From the NCBI GenBank assembly GCA_018697195.1, contig CM031866.1:10271796-10335795 (forward strand): 64,000 bases of DNA, given 5' to 3'. The position numbers were made by a program, and so were the translations under genes. Each line of letters starts with the position of its first letter. Positions within the stretch are counted from its first letter, which is position 1. Below the pieces are notes generated by a model. The model saw only the letters and a list, made by a program, of their open reading frames with translations, did no database searches and was not told the DNA's origin. Below, one piece after another: positions 37,501 through 49,401 of this stretch. Source of the stretch: Certhia americana. Taxonomy: Eukaryota; Chordata; Aves; Passeriformes; Certhiidae.

Positions 37501-40500
37501 AGAGAGCAGCCATTGCAAAAATCCATATGCCATGGTCAGCAGTCAGAATCACTAATTCCCTTATAAGTGGAGTACATTTTGAGTGTGGTCATTGTTGTAT
37601 TTGTTGATTCATTGGTGCACATATTTTGAAAAAAAACCAAACTCTTTAAACACTGCAGTATCTATATGAAGTTGGAACATAAAAGACCAAATATCTCTTG
37701 GTAAAATGATAGATTGACAAAACACTGTATTGACAAGCAAAGGACCTATTGGCAGCTCAGGAAACATCTTACAGCTGAGAATTTCAGGGCTGAAGCCTCT
37801 TCAGGAAGAGGCATTTGTCCATTCAATTTGGACAATGTTTTGCATTTCTTCTGAAAGAAGCTGGGTTGTCACAGTATGAAATGCTTTGCTACAATAATGA
37901 AGTTTCATACCAATTTTGTTTTCATTACAAAACATTTGTAAAGTGGAATCAGAAAGGTCATTTAATTTTTAACTGTGAAAAGCTCTAAAAATCTCTGGGG
38001 CAAAAAATTCCCTCAATCTGAGTACAATTACACTGACTGGAATTTGGACCCTGAGTCCTTTTCATGTCTTATTTAAGCAAGCAAGCATGAACATACACTC
38101 CCAGCAGGGATCAATCAGCTGTGTCAAAAGCAAGTACAGAATTGCCTCATTTTTGTCATTAGACATGAGCCAAAATGTTAAGGAGCCTTTTAAAAGGTTA
38201 GTTGGGTTTTTTTTAAGGAGTTGTTCAGTGTTCTTATTTTCTGATTTGTCGACAGACAGCAAAAGATGAAATATGAAAGATGCACAAATGTGTCTTGTAT
38301 ATTTTGAATGACTGAAAATGACAAAGTCTCAGAAATCCTTTGTTTTTGTGAGATTTTCATCATCAAGAAGTCTGGATGGATCAGATAAGCTTCCTGACTT
38401 TGGGTACTTAGGCAGACTGATGAAACAGGATTGCAGGTAGCCCTGCTTTCAGATTACAGGCATTTTAGTATTTCTCTGCCTGCTCATGCATTGATTTTTG
38501 CACTTTGTGAGTATATAAAATGTGAGCTTTTAGTACAGGCTTGTGCTAAATTGCCACAGTTTCATACCAGAATAACAAAAGTGAAAGATTTGGCAGTAAG
38601 CCTCACAGAAAACTGTTCCCACAGCTCAAGCAATATCATGAGTTGTGAGAACTATTTTAAAGTCATTAATGCAGAATTCAGTGTGCTGTCTCATATACTG
38701 TGGTCTGCATGTGATGGAGATGTCTGACTCAAAGGATGTACAGTGTAATAGAAAGATATATTGTTGAAATTTTTTCAAGACCATCACTAAGGGAGCTATA
38801 AATATTTGCAGTTGTGTCTTTTTCAAGTTTCATTTTTTAAAAAAATATACTTTTACTAAGTACCTGAGGCTATTTCAGTTTGTAATAACAACTATCTATA
38901 AAACAAAGAACTGAGCATCCTTTGCACAAATCCTCCCTAAAAGCAGTTAGACTAATTGTGCAATGATAAACCTGCAGGAGTAAAACCTGGAAACTGCTTC
39001 TGAGAGGAGTGACCTATAGTCTGCAACCTCCACAGAGGAGCAGGCTCATAAAGACCTGAACAACTCTCACTCTGTTTCCAATATTTCCCTTTTCCTGAAT
39101 TAGTAAAGCCAGATATCTTCTGTGTGATATCACAGTGAGTGGGATGACTAAGCCTTTGCTTAAACTGATCAAGTGAAATTTAGAATCAGTGAGACCATTA
39201 ATACCATCTTCAACCTTTCCGTAATCTTAACAAAATTCTATCACACGTGAAAACAGAATATGGGAAGAACTTTATCATCTGTCATAGAAAACCTATCCTG
39301 GGAAGCAAATGTCTGCAATATTCTTACTGTTCATCTCCCTTGGCTCTGTTCCCCTTTCCAGTACATCTCAGGGGAACAGTGGAAAATTATCACAGCTGCA
39401 GAGACAGAAACCCACCTCCACATCATGGCCTCTGTCTAGCACAACTGCACAAAATTAGTGGGGAAAACAGATGCTTTGACATCTTTAAATGTCTCCTGAA
39501 TGCTTTTACCACCTCAGGATGCCATAGTGTTCATGTTGCTTGTTCAGCATTCAAGCAGTACTGAAATGGGAGGATACAATTTGCTCAAGACTTTAAAACA
39601 CAGCCAAGTATTAGCTGTGCTATTTTTGGCAAACAAACATGTACAGACATCTTCTTTGATTGCTACTTTTTCAAAATCACTATAATTTTCAGCAGTTGCC
39701 AAGAAATTAATCCTGCTAGCAATCCCAACCCTCATTTCTATAGATAATTAGTGGATGGGGGGCAGCTAGTCCCTACTATCATAGCTGGAGAAACCCATTG
39801 TTCTCAGTCTGCAGCTTACACCACCAAATGTTCCATGCTAAATTTATCACTGTTGATTACTTGCATGAATGCTCGGGGTGGCCTTTTGGGGATTTTTCTG
39901 GACTTTTGCTGGTGTGTTACTTGACAGCCTTAGCTCAATAAAACAAAGCTATGATTATACCACTAGTAAACAACTCTCCTTCAAAAATGAAAATAAAATA
40001 GGGAGACAAGTACAGAAGAAATGCAGAAAATCCTGCAAGCATGTTCCCAGACTCCAGATGAGGCTAGGGGCAGGTCCAGATTCTTTGCCCTATTGTTGTT
40101 TCTACCCAGAGTAAAAGCCTCTGTTCCCATACTGACACGTTCATCCATTTTCCACTACTGGATAAAATTCTTTGTTATGCTGGTATCTAGGACTTATCCT
40201 TCCACTACCTCCAAAGTGGGAAGTAGTGAAAAGGAGGGAAGCAGTTTCAAAGGTTTCCACTAAATTCTGATGTTCAAACCCGCTTATTGAATTTCAGTAA
40301 AAAAAAATGCCTAAATGTCCCAGTCTCCATTAATTCTCAGTCAGTTTTTCGTATCTAGTGGGTTTTTACAACATGTCATCATTAAGAGAGAGAAATCAGG
40401 TGAATCAGTGGCCTCACAAGAGAATCCCAAATTCAAACTACTGTTAATGTTCTCCTACTAAGGGGTTTAGCAAAAAAAAGACAATTTAAAAACACTCCTT

Positions 40501-43500
40501 AGTTACTATCACCCATCTGTTGTTCCAACAATATGTCACAGGAGAAAAAGTCATATATTACCCACAACTAGATCTTGTTGCATTAATTTTCAAACTCAAA
40601 AAAACAACTTTAAGGACACTTTTAGTTCTGTCAATCAATATTGTAGAATGAGAATCAGTTTAATATTTTGATAGATGATGACTCATTCTCACATCTGAAA
40701 AATAAATGACATTAACTCTGAGATTAAGTCATTGACAAGGCAGAGGTAATCATACACATGTAGCATTATGCTGGTTTTATTACCCTGAATCTTTTAAGCC
40801 TGCACATATTCAACAAAGAAGTAATGTAAAATGGAAAATCCAATTAGCCCACGCATATGCATCTTGAATACCACTATCACTACCAGCTCTGCATGTAGAT
40901 GAAGTGAACAATGCATTCACAGCTTATAAAAGAATTGTCATATACAGCTTTGTAGCCTTGCATTTAAATTTTACAAAAAGAATTTACTTCATATACAGAT
41001 GATGAAAACATTAGGTGTTACATGGGTTAAAAAAGTACCTTTTATGTAAAACTTCAGCAAATCCATCTCATCTATAAATAAGTTTTAACTTACATATGGA
41101 ATGTTGAATCAAGAATGAGAGTACTAGTTTTGAAGTAAGCAGAATTAGAAAAAAAATCCTAGAAAAACAACTGCATAATGAAAATCAAAATATATCTGTT
41201 TAATCTATGTACACTGACAGTTTATGTATTAAGATTTAAACTTTGTGAGGCATATGGAAGGCATTTATTAATTCAAGAACACACTAATATCTCTGTGAAA
41301 TATTTGTCAGTGTAAATGTATCTTAGGGTAGGGATATTTTTTTCCAATCTGTAATGAGCAAATTGCAAAATTAAGTGTTTCGTAGACCAAATCTAGTCTG
41401 TAGGCTCACAGCACCTCAATGCAACGATGTGTATATTGAATTTCATGAGAAGACTCAGGTTCAACACTCATGGCTGTCTGGGAGAGCAATCTAAGCCATT
41501 TCAGCTCTTTTGTTGCCACTGCAAAGAAGCTTTGAGCTTTCTTTTGTAGGTTATGCTTCCAAATCCCTGCAGCCATTCTTTTCCAGATACCATTTTCCTG
41601 GGAAGGTTAGCAGTACTAATTATGTACACAGTAATGTACACAGTATTTAAGGTCCAATAGCATCAACACTTCCTCACATGAGTGAGAATACTTTGAACAA
41701 TATTACTAAAAATAGAAGCTAAAAATTGTCAAAAAGATAATCTCAAGCCCCACAGCTTGTCAATGGTGCTGACTCCATCTTCCTTACAATGAAAACACAC
41801 AAAAAACTTCTCTGAGCAGATTAAGCCCAGAGGTTCAAAAACATAACCACCAACAGCTGAGCCAGCCAGCACTGGACAAAATCAGATCATTAGAGGTCAA
41901 TGAACAGAGATTGCTCCTTTCTCTCTGAAGATAGGTGCCAAGGAAATGCCCAGTTTTCTTGCTAACTCCCCATGCATTAACATTCCCTGAAAAGGAATGG
42001 GAAATATTCCCTAGATTCATTTTCCACACATGTGGAACATATAGGTGTACAATCTCACACCAACATGAAAAAATATGCAAGATTTGTCACTAGACATTGA
42101 CAGAACAGAAGAAAATAAATACAAGAATTGACCCATTTCTATTTGGTTGACTGGCCACTGTCATTACAAATGTGTACTACCTATAATTTTAACAGTAATT
42201 TGTTATACTACTCCCTTTTAAATGCAGACACATAGAATATGTTATGATTTTATCACTAATATAGAAAAGATTATACTTTTGAAAAATCCAAAAGTTTTCA
42301 TTATGGGGTTTTTTATAAGTTGCTTTATTTAATTTTAAAACTTTTAAAATGCTTTAAGTGTGTGAAATTCTAATGCAGAATAACTGGGATTAGAGACTAA
42401 TTTTAGAAAATAGAATCTCACTCTTTATAAACCCTTCTTTGTTTTCTTTATATGAGTTAAAATGACAACTACAGATATGCCAAATTTTCTCCTGCTTTGC
42501 AATTTTTGCATGCATTTAGGATCCAGTATAGCAAAGTACACAGACTCTCACTCCAGAGTCTGTTCCCACAGTTCCTAAAGTCTGTTTAAATGTAAGTCAA
42601 AGTTTGAGTGGCCTACAGGTACTAAACAACCTGGCTCATAATATCCTCACTCAGCTGATGAGGAATTCCTGATACTGTATAAAAATACATGTATAGCTCA
42701 GCATAAAGGTGTATATAATTAGAAAGTTTCCATGGGAAAGTAGATGGCTGAGTTTAAAGTGCACTGCCACAGATCTCAGCAAGTGTGCTTAGACACAGGA
42801 TAGAGAAAGAGCCCTCCTCTCATTAGCCACATAAAAGATAACCAGACCTGGGTTTCTCCAGAGCTGTCTCGTCTTTCAGCTCATATTTTTCTTCGACTCT
42901 TGTGGCATTTGGGGTATCAGAGAACAAACCAAAGCACAGACATTCAAGAGAACATGTTCAGCAAGTTCTCAGGAAGCAAGGTCAATTTTCTGTTCATGTA
43001 CACAAACGTAAGTCCAGCATACCCAGACACCCCACGTTGTACCCAGTATGCACACATCATCTGGCCTGAAAATCTCAGAGAAAACCACTGGATTTGCTGT
43101 TAAAAGTCGATTTGTCTTCATGTCATATACTGAACGTTCCTGAATATATTTGTTTAATAGATAGTGTGGTATTTATAGTCACCATGTTTCAGATAATTAG
43201 GAAAATTGACAGTGCTACTTTCAAACGTGCTTTTGATTTAGTCTCAAAACAAGAGAAAGTAAGCCAGGAGCCAAAAGAGATGTCTAAATCCATAGCCCTG
43301 GCTGAGCTTGGCTTCAGCAGAGCATTATTTTTGCAGGAACTAAGATGGGGAATGAAAGAGCACCACAGGACAGAGACACTTTCATTCAGATTCATTCTTG
43401 CTGAAATGAAAGTGAAGTGCAATTAAAGCTTGGAGATTTTCCAAGGAGCTCTAAATAACAATACATCTTCCTTTTATTCAGATGTTTAAATAGCTTTCAA

Positions 43501-44666
43501 AGAAAACTTGATGAACGTTTTAAATGTATTTTTTCTGCCTTAAAGCCCAAGAGAAATGCCCATATTCCTCTTTAACTTGAATCCTAAAAACCCCATGAAA
43601 GTACATACTCTTCATTTAATCAAGATTTTGTTTATCCTAAATGAGAATGATCTAACTTTAGGCATAAATTGTTAAAGAAGTGTTTTCACCTTTCTTCCTC
43701 TGTAGTCAGTGAAGAAGGGGACTTGCACCCAGTCTGAGACCACTATACTTTTTGGAAGAGTCTGGCTCCCACCACCAATTGCAGAGGGACTACTCCCAAC
43801 CTATGGTAAAATCTGATTTTAGAACTAAGCTAATCTCCTTTCACACCTCTCCTATTCATCTGACTGCTCCAGTTCTTGCCTGGACCCACTGTGAGATGGT
43901 TCAGGTATCTGAACCTACAGAAAATTAATCTTCCCCTCCAAAAATTAACAGCTTCCTGTGTTTAGCTCCCTGAACCAGCCCATGGCACTTCAAGAATGAA
44001 CAGTCAGACTCAGCCCAAGGCTAACAGTAAGCCTAGGAACACAGATGGAGGCAGAGGAGAGGAAAAAGTGACTAAAAGCCCCATTTAACTGCTCAGTTAT
44101 GATATGAACTGGCATATCCTTAAGTAGATTAATCCAATGATTCAAAATGACCACTAAATGATGGACTCTATTTATATGTGTGTCTTGCTTCCATCTGGGT
44201 GTGTTTATATTTATCTCTTAGGTATCTATAAAGACAGGTATTTATCTTTATGTGAATATGTTTTTAACCAGGCTTTTCAAGTTTATGGTGTGTATAACAG
44301 AAATCCTTTCTTTCAGTTTTTATGTCCTCCAATAACCAGTGACTCATCTTTCTCCTTAAAGGGATGTTTTCACCTTTTCTTCTTCTCAAATTAAGTGATC
44401 ACCTGCTCTCAAATGATTCTTTAATAATTTCCATGAAACATTTGCTAATAGATACACAATGGGATCTAGCACACACAACTGGCTGAAATAGTCTTGTGGC
44501 ATATATAGTTAAAATGAATGAATGAAAGATAATATTAATAAAACTTTGTACTTTTCCGAGTCCATCCTTCAAGGAACTCAAGGCACATAGAAAATGCTAA
44601 ATGATTAAGGCTCCTGAGATCATTAAAGATGCAAATAAACATGCTTGTCTGGTAAGACAATGTCTG
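34531..44666. other. Long AT-rich non-coding stretch
   Basis: No coding exon or repeat family is recognised. The stretch includes the weak CpG cluster at 36.62-36.91 kb (separate entry). It also has a tandem pair of the 12-mer ATGTACACAGTA at about 41,622-41,645 and a 9-bp perfect inverted repeat ATTTTAAAA-C-TTTTAAAAT at 42,332-42,350. Open frames up to 126 codons occur (for example 36,204-36,584 minus) but match nothing. Confidence 0.5.
36619..36906 (+). promoter_or_regulatory. Weak CpG cluster ending at a donor-like site
   Basis: Seven CpGs fall within 36,619-36,790, several times the local density, including AAGCGCTTCGTC and ATGCGCTTTG. About 120 bases on, CTTACAG|GTATGT (GT at 36,907) matches the splice-donor consensus well. 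This arrangement resembles a small promoter with a first exon of a plus-strand transcript, possibly non-coding, but it is inference from composition and one motif. Confidence 0.2.
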
Positions 44667-44950
44667 CTAATTAATTTATTTATTGTGTTTGGGGAGAACT
44701 TGTATAACTGATTTATAGCCCTCCAAAAATAAAGGTTTTTAATTGACATCGTCTTATTTACAGTGCAGCCAGCAATTAATTTTGTAATTTATTCATAGAA
44801 AACATTAAAAAGCAATAATCTTTGCCTCTTATGTATTATGTTATAGAACAAAATAGCTGAATTTAAACAACATTAAAAAAATTAATACCTTCAAATACCA
44901 ATTAATTGTTCTTCAATTAGTTTATAATGAATGAATGAATCCTAATGCCT
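44667..44950. promoter_or_regulatory. ATTA-rich, enhancer-like patch
   Basis: Many TAATTA/AATTAA cores are packed in under 300 bases (CTAATTAATTT, CAATTAATTTTG, AAAATTAATACC, CCAATTAATTGTTC, TCAATTAG), with little simple repeat apart from a short AATG run near 44,928. Homeodomain proteins bind such cores, and many deeply conserved vertebrate enhancers look like this. Conservation cannot be seen from one genome, so this is a candidate only. Confidence 0.25.
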
Positions 44951-47327
44951 GCAGTAGAACTAAGTTCAGGTCAACAAACTCTTTAGCATTAACAATTTGA
45001 TAATTGTCTGAAAGATATTACATACAGAAAATTTTAATCTCTGAAATGACCAATATTCTTCCTGGAATCAAGTATTTTAACATTCTCCTGATAGTCTCTT
45101 TACACTTCATGACAACCTGGAACAGAAATTTAAAGTTATGTGAATAACTGCAGGTCTCTGGATAAAGTTTCATGAGTGGCATAGAGTGTATCTGCATTCA
45201 CAATCTGTTTTCTGTTCATCCAATTCACTTCTCAGAACAAGCCTATGTTACTCTTCATGGAAACATATTTATTTCAGCTATAAGATTCACCTCCTTAAAC
45301 ACTTTAATTACGTATTTTTATTCTCATTCTCTCTAGAACAAAACTAAACAATGCCACAGCTGCAGCAGGGAAGATCGACGTAGTTTAAAGGAGAGAGAAC
45401 ACTAACATGTTTTCATGTTTTTTGATCGAGTCCTGTGTTTTGTTTAGCTTGTAGTCTTTGCTGTGGCCCATTTAGCTTTGAAAGAGCTTTGCTTCTGATC
45501 TCTGTGCCATTCCCACCATTCGCCCTAATCCTGCATCAACTCCTACAAGGACCTTTTATCTTACTAACAGCATCTGGGATGAAAGGAGACACAGATATGT
45601 AAAGTATCTAAGGCAACTTCCATGTGCTCACACTCTGCTAAATGTGGCTCAGTGACACAGCTCTTCAGCAGAAAGATATGCCAAAATAAATCAAACAGGA
45701 CTCACCTCGAAAGCAGCTAAAAGAAGGGGCAGGCAGCCCTTTGGGACCACAGAGCTCTTCAAACTCTCTTTGTACTTCTCTCTGTTTTTTTTTCTTTTTT
45801 CAAGGCAATGAAGACAGTGTCCCTGCTCTGAGTTCATGGGAACAAAGATTCTTCATCTGCCCTTCAGCTAAAAAAACCCCAAAACCAAACAAACCAAAAA
45901 CAAAAGACAAAAATCTACCCCAGTTTTCCCATTTTCCCATTCAGATTTTTTGGTGAAAAATGAGCATCATACATAAACCTTGAAGTTCCTGCTTTGAGAC
46001 CCTTTCTGACTAATATAGAACTTAAAGCAAGTATTCCTCTGCTAGAATGAAATCCAACACAGTCACAGTTCCCACTCTACGACTCTGGTCCATTTTCTGG
46101 TGGAAAGACTACAAATGGGCTAATACAAGGTGATTGAATTTTGGGTTATGTCCTCATGTAGGAGTGTGTGCTGCCTGATGACTTTAGGCAGAAAGTGAAA
46201 TATTTCTGGCTGCACACCCTCATGCAACGAAAGCAGTGTCTGCCCCCATGCAGTGTGTGTTGCAGTCATGCTGCAGACACCCCACTTGCAGGGAATGCAG
46301 GGCACTCCCTTCTAGGGCTTGGAGTGCAAGATCTTTACACTGGTTTTGCTTGTACTTTTGAGAGCCCCACAGCTCCACCTGTATTTTTGGTAACCTGTTC
46401 TTTGAAGTGATGTGATAACGTGGGAGGCTCTCAGCCAGGTTTTAAGGCACCCTGCAAATCAGGAAATTTTAAAATAAAACATTTATAAGTAATTTTATTC
46501 TTTTAAAATACAATATCCAGATTGTCAAGTTTCCAGATCTGTTCTGAAAACTATATCAGCGTGTCAGTAAAAGATATTAGTCTAATGACATATTAATGTG
46601 GCCTCAGTGGGAGACACCCAATTACAATGTTTCATACAGCTTGCTTCATCTCTTGCTGTGTATGGCTAATGAAAAAAGACAGGAAATTTTGGAGAAAGGG
46701 AGGGGAAGATGATAATGTTTTGAATCTGGCCCTCAGCAATTGTGGTCATCTGTGAAATTACTTTTTCTGTAAGCAGAAAATTCTCCCTTTAGATATTTAA
46801 CGGAAGAGCAATGGAAAATGGAAAATGCTTCCATAGTGAATCAGGATAGTGGTATTTAAAATGAAATTAATAAAGGATCAATGATATATAAAGGCCCAAC
46901 TTCATTCCAGAAAGCATGAATACTGTATTGACGGTTAGATTTTTAAAAGAATCCTAGTTGTACTTTGCACATCATTCACAAAACCTTTTGCTCGGTAATT
47001 TGGATGATTGCTGTACAGAAATTGGAGAATAAATCTCAATGGTTTGAGGGTGTATAATACAGGGAGATACCTTCTCCTACATGCTCAGAATTACTCAGGT
47101 TAGCTGTTAATCCACTGTCAACCCACCTCAGATCTCAGCAGATAAAATTCTGCAGCAGAACAAAACTGGTTTGGTGAGAACCCTCTCCAGTCTCCTATGT
47201 GCCCTACTAAAAGAAGGCTGAGAGCAGCAAAGAGCAGGCACTGTCACTGAGACTGGCAACAGAAATTACTACTTTCTGAAATTTTTTTCCTGATTCAGGG
47301 AGGGAAACAACCCCCCCATTCTCTCTC

Positions 47328-47351
47328 TTTTTTTTTTTTTTTTTTTTTTTT
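47328..47351. repeat. T24 homopolymer
   Basis: This run of 24 T is preceded by a short CT run (CTCTCTC). It is the source of a run of lysines in a spurious minus-strand frame. Confidence 0.95.
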
Positions 47352-48633
47352 AATATTAAGCATACCAGCAAACCCTGGAGCTTTGCAGAAAATCTACCCC
47401 TCCTGTAACTTGCAAGTGTTTTCATAGTGTGCAATTAAAGTACTTAACACAACACTTTTTCAGACATTGGTGGAAGAGGGATTTGATTTTATGTTAGCAA
47501 CCTCATCATCTGAGGGTCAGTGCTGGACTCTTTTGCTAGTGGAATATTTGCTAACAGAGAAAAAATCATCAGCCTCTAAAAAGAAATCAGCTGGTGAGGA
47601 GCCATGCATGCATTAACAGTCATACATTGATCTTCACCCCATTCCAGGAGCAGGAATAAAGGCAGAATGCACAGCAGTCATGTGGCTTGCTGGTCTCAGT
47701 GAGGAAGGCTCCCTTCTTGCCATAAGCACTTTCACCATTTTCGGTTCCTGTTGGTTACTGTGGAAGCCAGTGGAGATTGAAACTGAAGCAGCATTTTGTT
47801 GGCAGGTGGGCAGTAATCCAGCAAAACAAGAGCTTTTTTCCATTGCCATATGTGTCTATTTTCTCTCCCAAACAGACCATCCATCCCATTAGTCAAAGGG
47901 TGTAAACAATTTTCTTGACAACAAAAAAATGTTTCACACATCAATCAAAAAGAAAGTCTAATGTGCCAACTACTACCTCAGTTGAATGTGCCTTTTGCTT
48001 AACTCTGTTTCAGCTGGTGTAATTCTGGCAAAAGTATGTAAATATCCACACAATGTGACTGATGGAGAGATCTATGCTATGGCATAGCAAAGTACTAGCA
48101 AATTTCACCTGGACAAGAATAATTCCACACAAATAGGAGGGATGCTCATCTGGCAATGCAGAACTGCTCTGTAGTCAGACATATCATGGCCCAGCTCTTC
48201 TACAGAAGCCATTTTTAAAAGTATACAAATTAAACTTGTGTAAAACTACAGTAATTACACTGTAGTTACTGAAGAGAACAAGGACACAAAGGGAGGGAGG
48301 AAGGAATCTTTCTAAATGCCTGTAAACTCCTTAGGGGGCTAATCTTCAGAGAAGGGAGGCATCAGAAATCAAATCTGATGAATAATTTTCTCAGTCCACA
48401 CAGCACTGAAATATCATCCAACACAGATATCCAGTTTATATCCAGCCCCCACTTCTGTTTAATGGTTAGATAATCATGGATCATAAGTTTAGTTTTAATA
48501 ACAGCCACAGCAGACACTTTATTAGCAGATTTTGCAGGCTACAGGGTTGTTATTTGTCATTATAGCAATTTTCTGGTTTAAATACTGCATCAATTTGTTC
48601 TTTTTTTTTTTCTCCCTGAATTAATGACTTTAG

Positions 48634-48650
48634 GTCTCTCTCTCTCTCTC
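48634..48650. repeat. TC microsatellite
   Basis: About eight TC units are followed by a C-rich run (CCCCCACCCCC), downstream of a T11 run near 48,601. This is a simple polypyrimidine repeat. Confidence 0.85.
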
Positions 48651-49294
48651 CCCCACCCCCTTCATTCCAATACTGTAGTACTAAGAGTAACTATTTTGCC
48701 TATTTGAGCAAAATTTTGCCTATCTGACCTGAGAAAATATAACACATACAGCTACTAACTCACAGGACTTCTAAGGAAGACCAGGAGTAGTCTCCTCTTT
48801 GGAGCAACTGAAGAATTGTTCAGATTTATTCAATTTTCTGTAAATCAAAGCAAATTCTCTAATAAATATCCTGATTGATATGAGGAGTGTGTGTTGAAGA
48901 AAATCACCTACCCAGAAACTGCCCATTGCAGTGCATTGCACACATTGCAGCCTAGCTCTGGAAATAAAGAGGAGATATTCCCCTAAAGTGGCACTGTCAC
49001 TCGAACACCTTCTAGAGTGAGCATCAGGGGCAGGATATGCAGTGCACTTGGCCTTTCCTGCATCCCCCAGGGTCTCACTGTCCTGGTGGAGTTCCATGAG
49101 ACAGAGACCCTTTCTTGACCCTAGGCATCTCAAAGCCGGGGCTGCTGCGGTGTGGATGTGCTGGCACACACCACACAGCACAGGATTTTGCTTAAACAAA
49201 AATTGTGTGGTTTGACCAAAAGTTATTGTGGCCAGTAAGGGCAGAGCAGTGAAGAGGTCAGTGATATTTAAGGTATGAAATGAGACTTTAGATA

Positions 49295-49401
49295 AAGTTT
49301 CACCTGGTCTAGTGAAAGGTGTCCCTGCCTGTGGCAGGGAGGTTGGAACTAGATGATCTTTAAGGTCCCTTCTAACACAAACCATTCCAGGATTCTATGA
49401 T
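49295..49401 (+). mobile_element. CR1 LINE 3' end (5'-truncated)
   Basis: The stretch carries the characteristic CR1 3' end in order: ACCTGGTCTAGTG, AAGGTGTCCCTGCC, GGCAGGGAGGTTGGAACTAG, ATGATCTTTAAGGTCCCTTC and the ending GATTCTATGA. CR1 is the dominant bird LINE. Copies are usually cut short at the 5' end and end in short 8-9 bp repeats rather than poly(A); only one full terminal unit remains here. Only about 107 bases survive, so no coding capacity is left. Divergence from the remembered consensus is modest. Confidence 0.95.

Larger units (their letters stand above)
44951..49294. other. Non-coding stretch with simple repeats
   Basis: It includes an A/C-rich run at 45,870-45,910, the T24 tract at 47,328-47,351, a 9-bp hairpin at 48,244-48,267 and a TC run at 48,634-48,650. 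The minus-strand open frame 48,771-49,385 begins in CR1 antisense sequence and is not a gene. No exon or RNA gene is recognised. Confidence 0.5.

Noticed and set aside
47207..47434. Minus-strand frame with a lysine run
   Set aside because: The lysines are the T24 homopolymer read in antisense.
48771..49385. Minus-strand 204-codon open frame starting with ATG
   Set aside because: Its first 30 or so codons are the antisense of the CR1 3' end, a common source of spurious frames in birds, and the rest is unrecognised.
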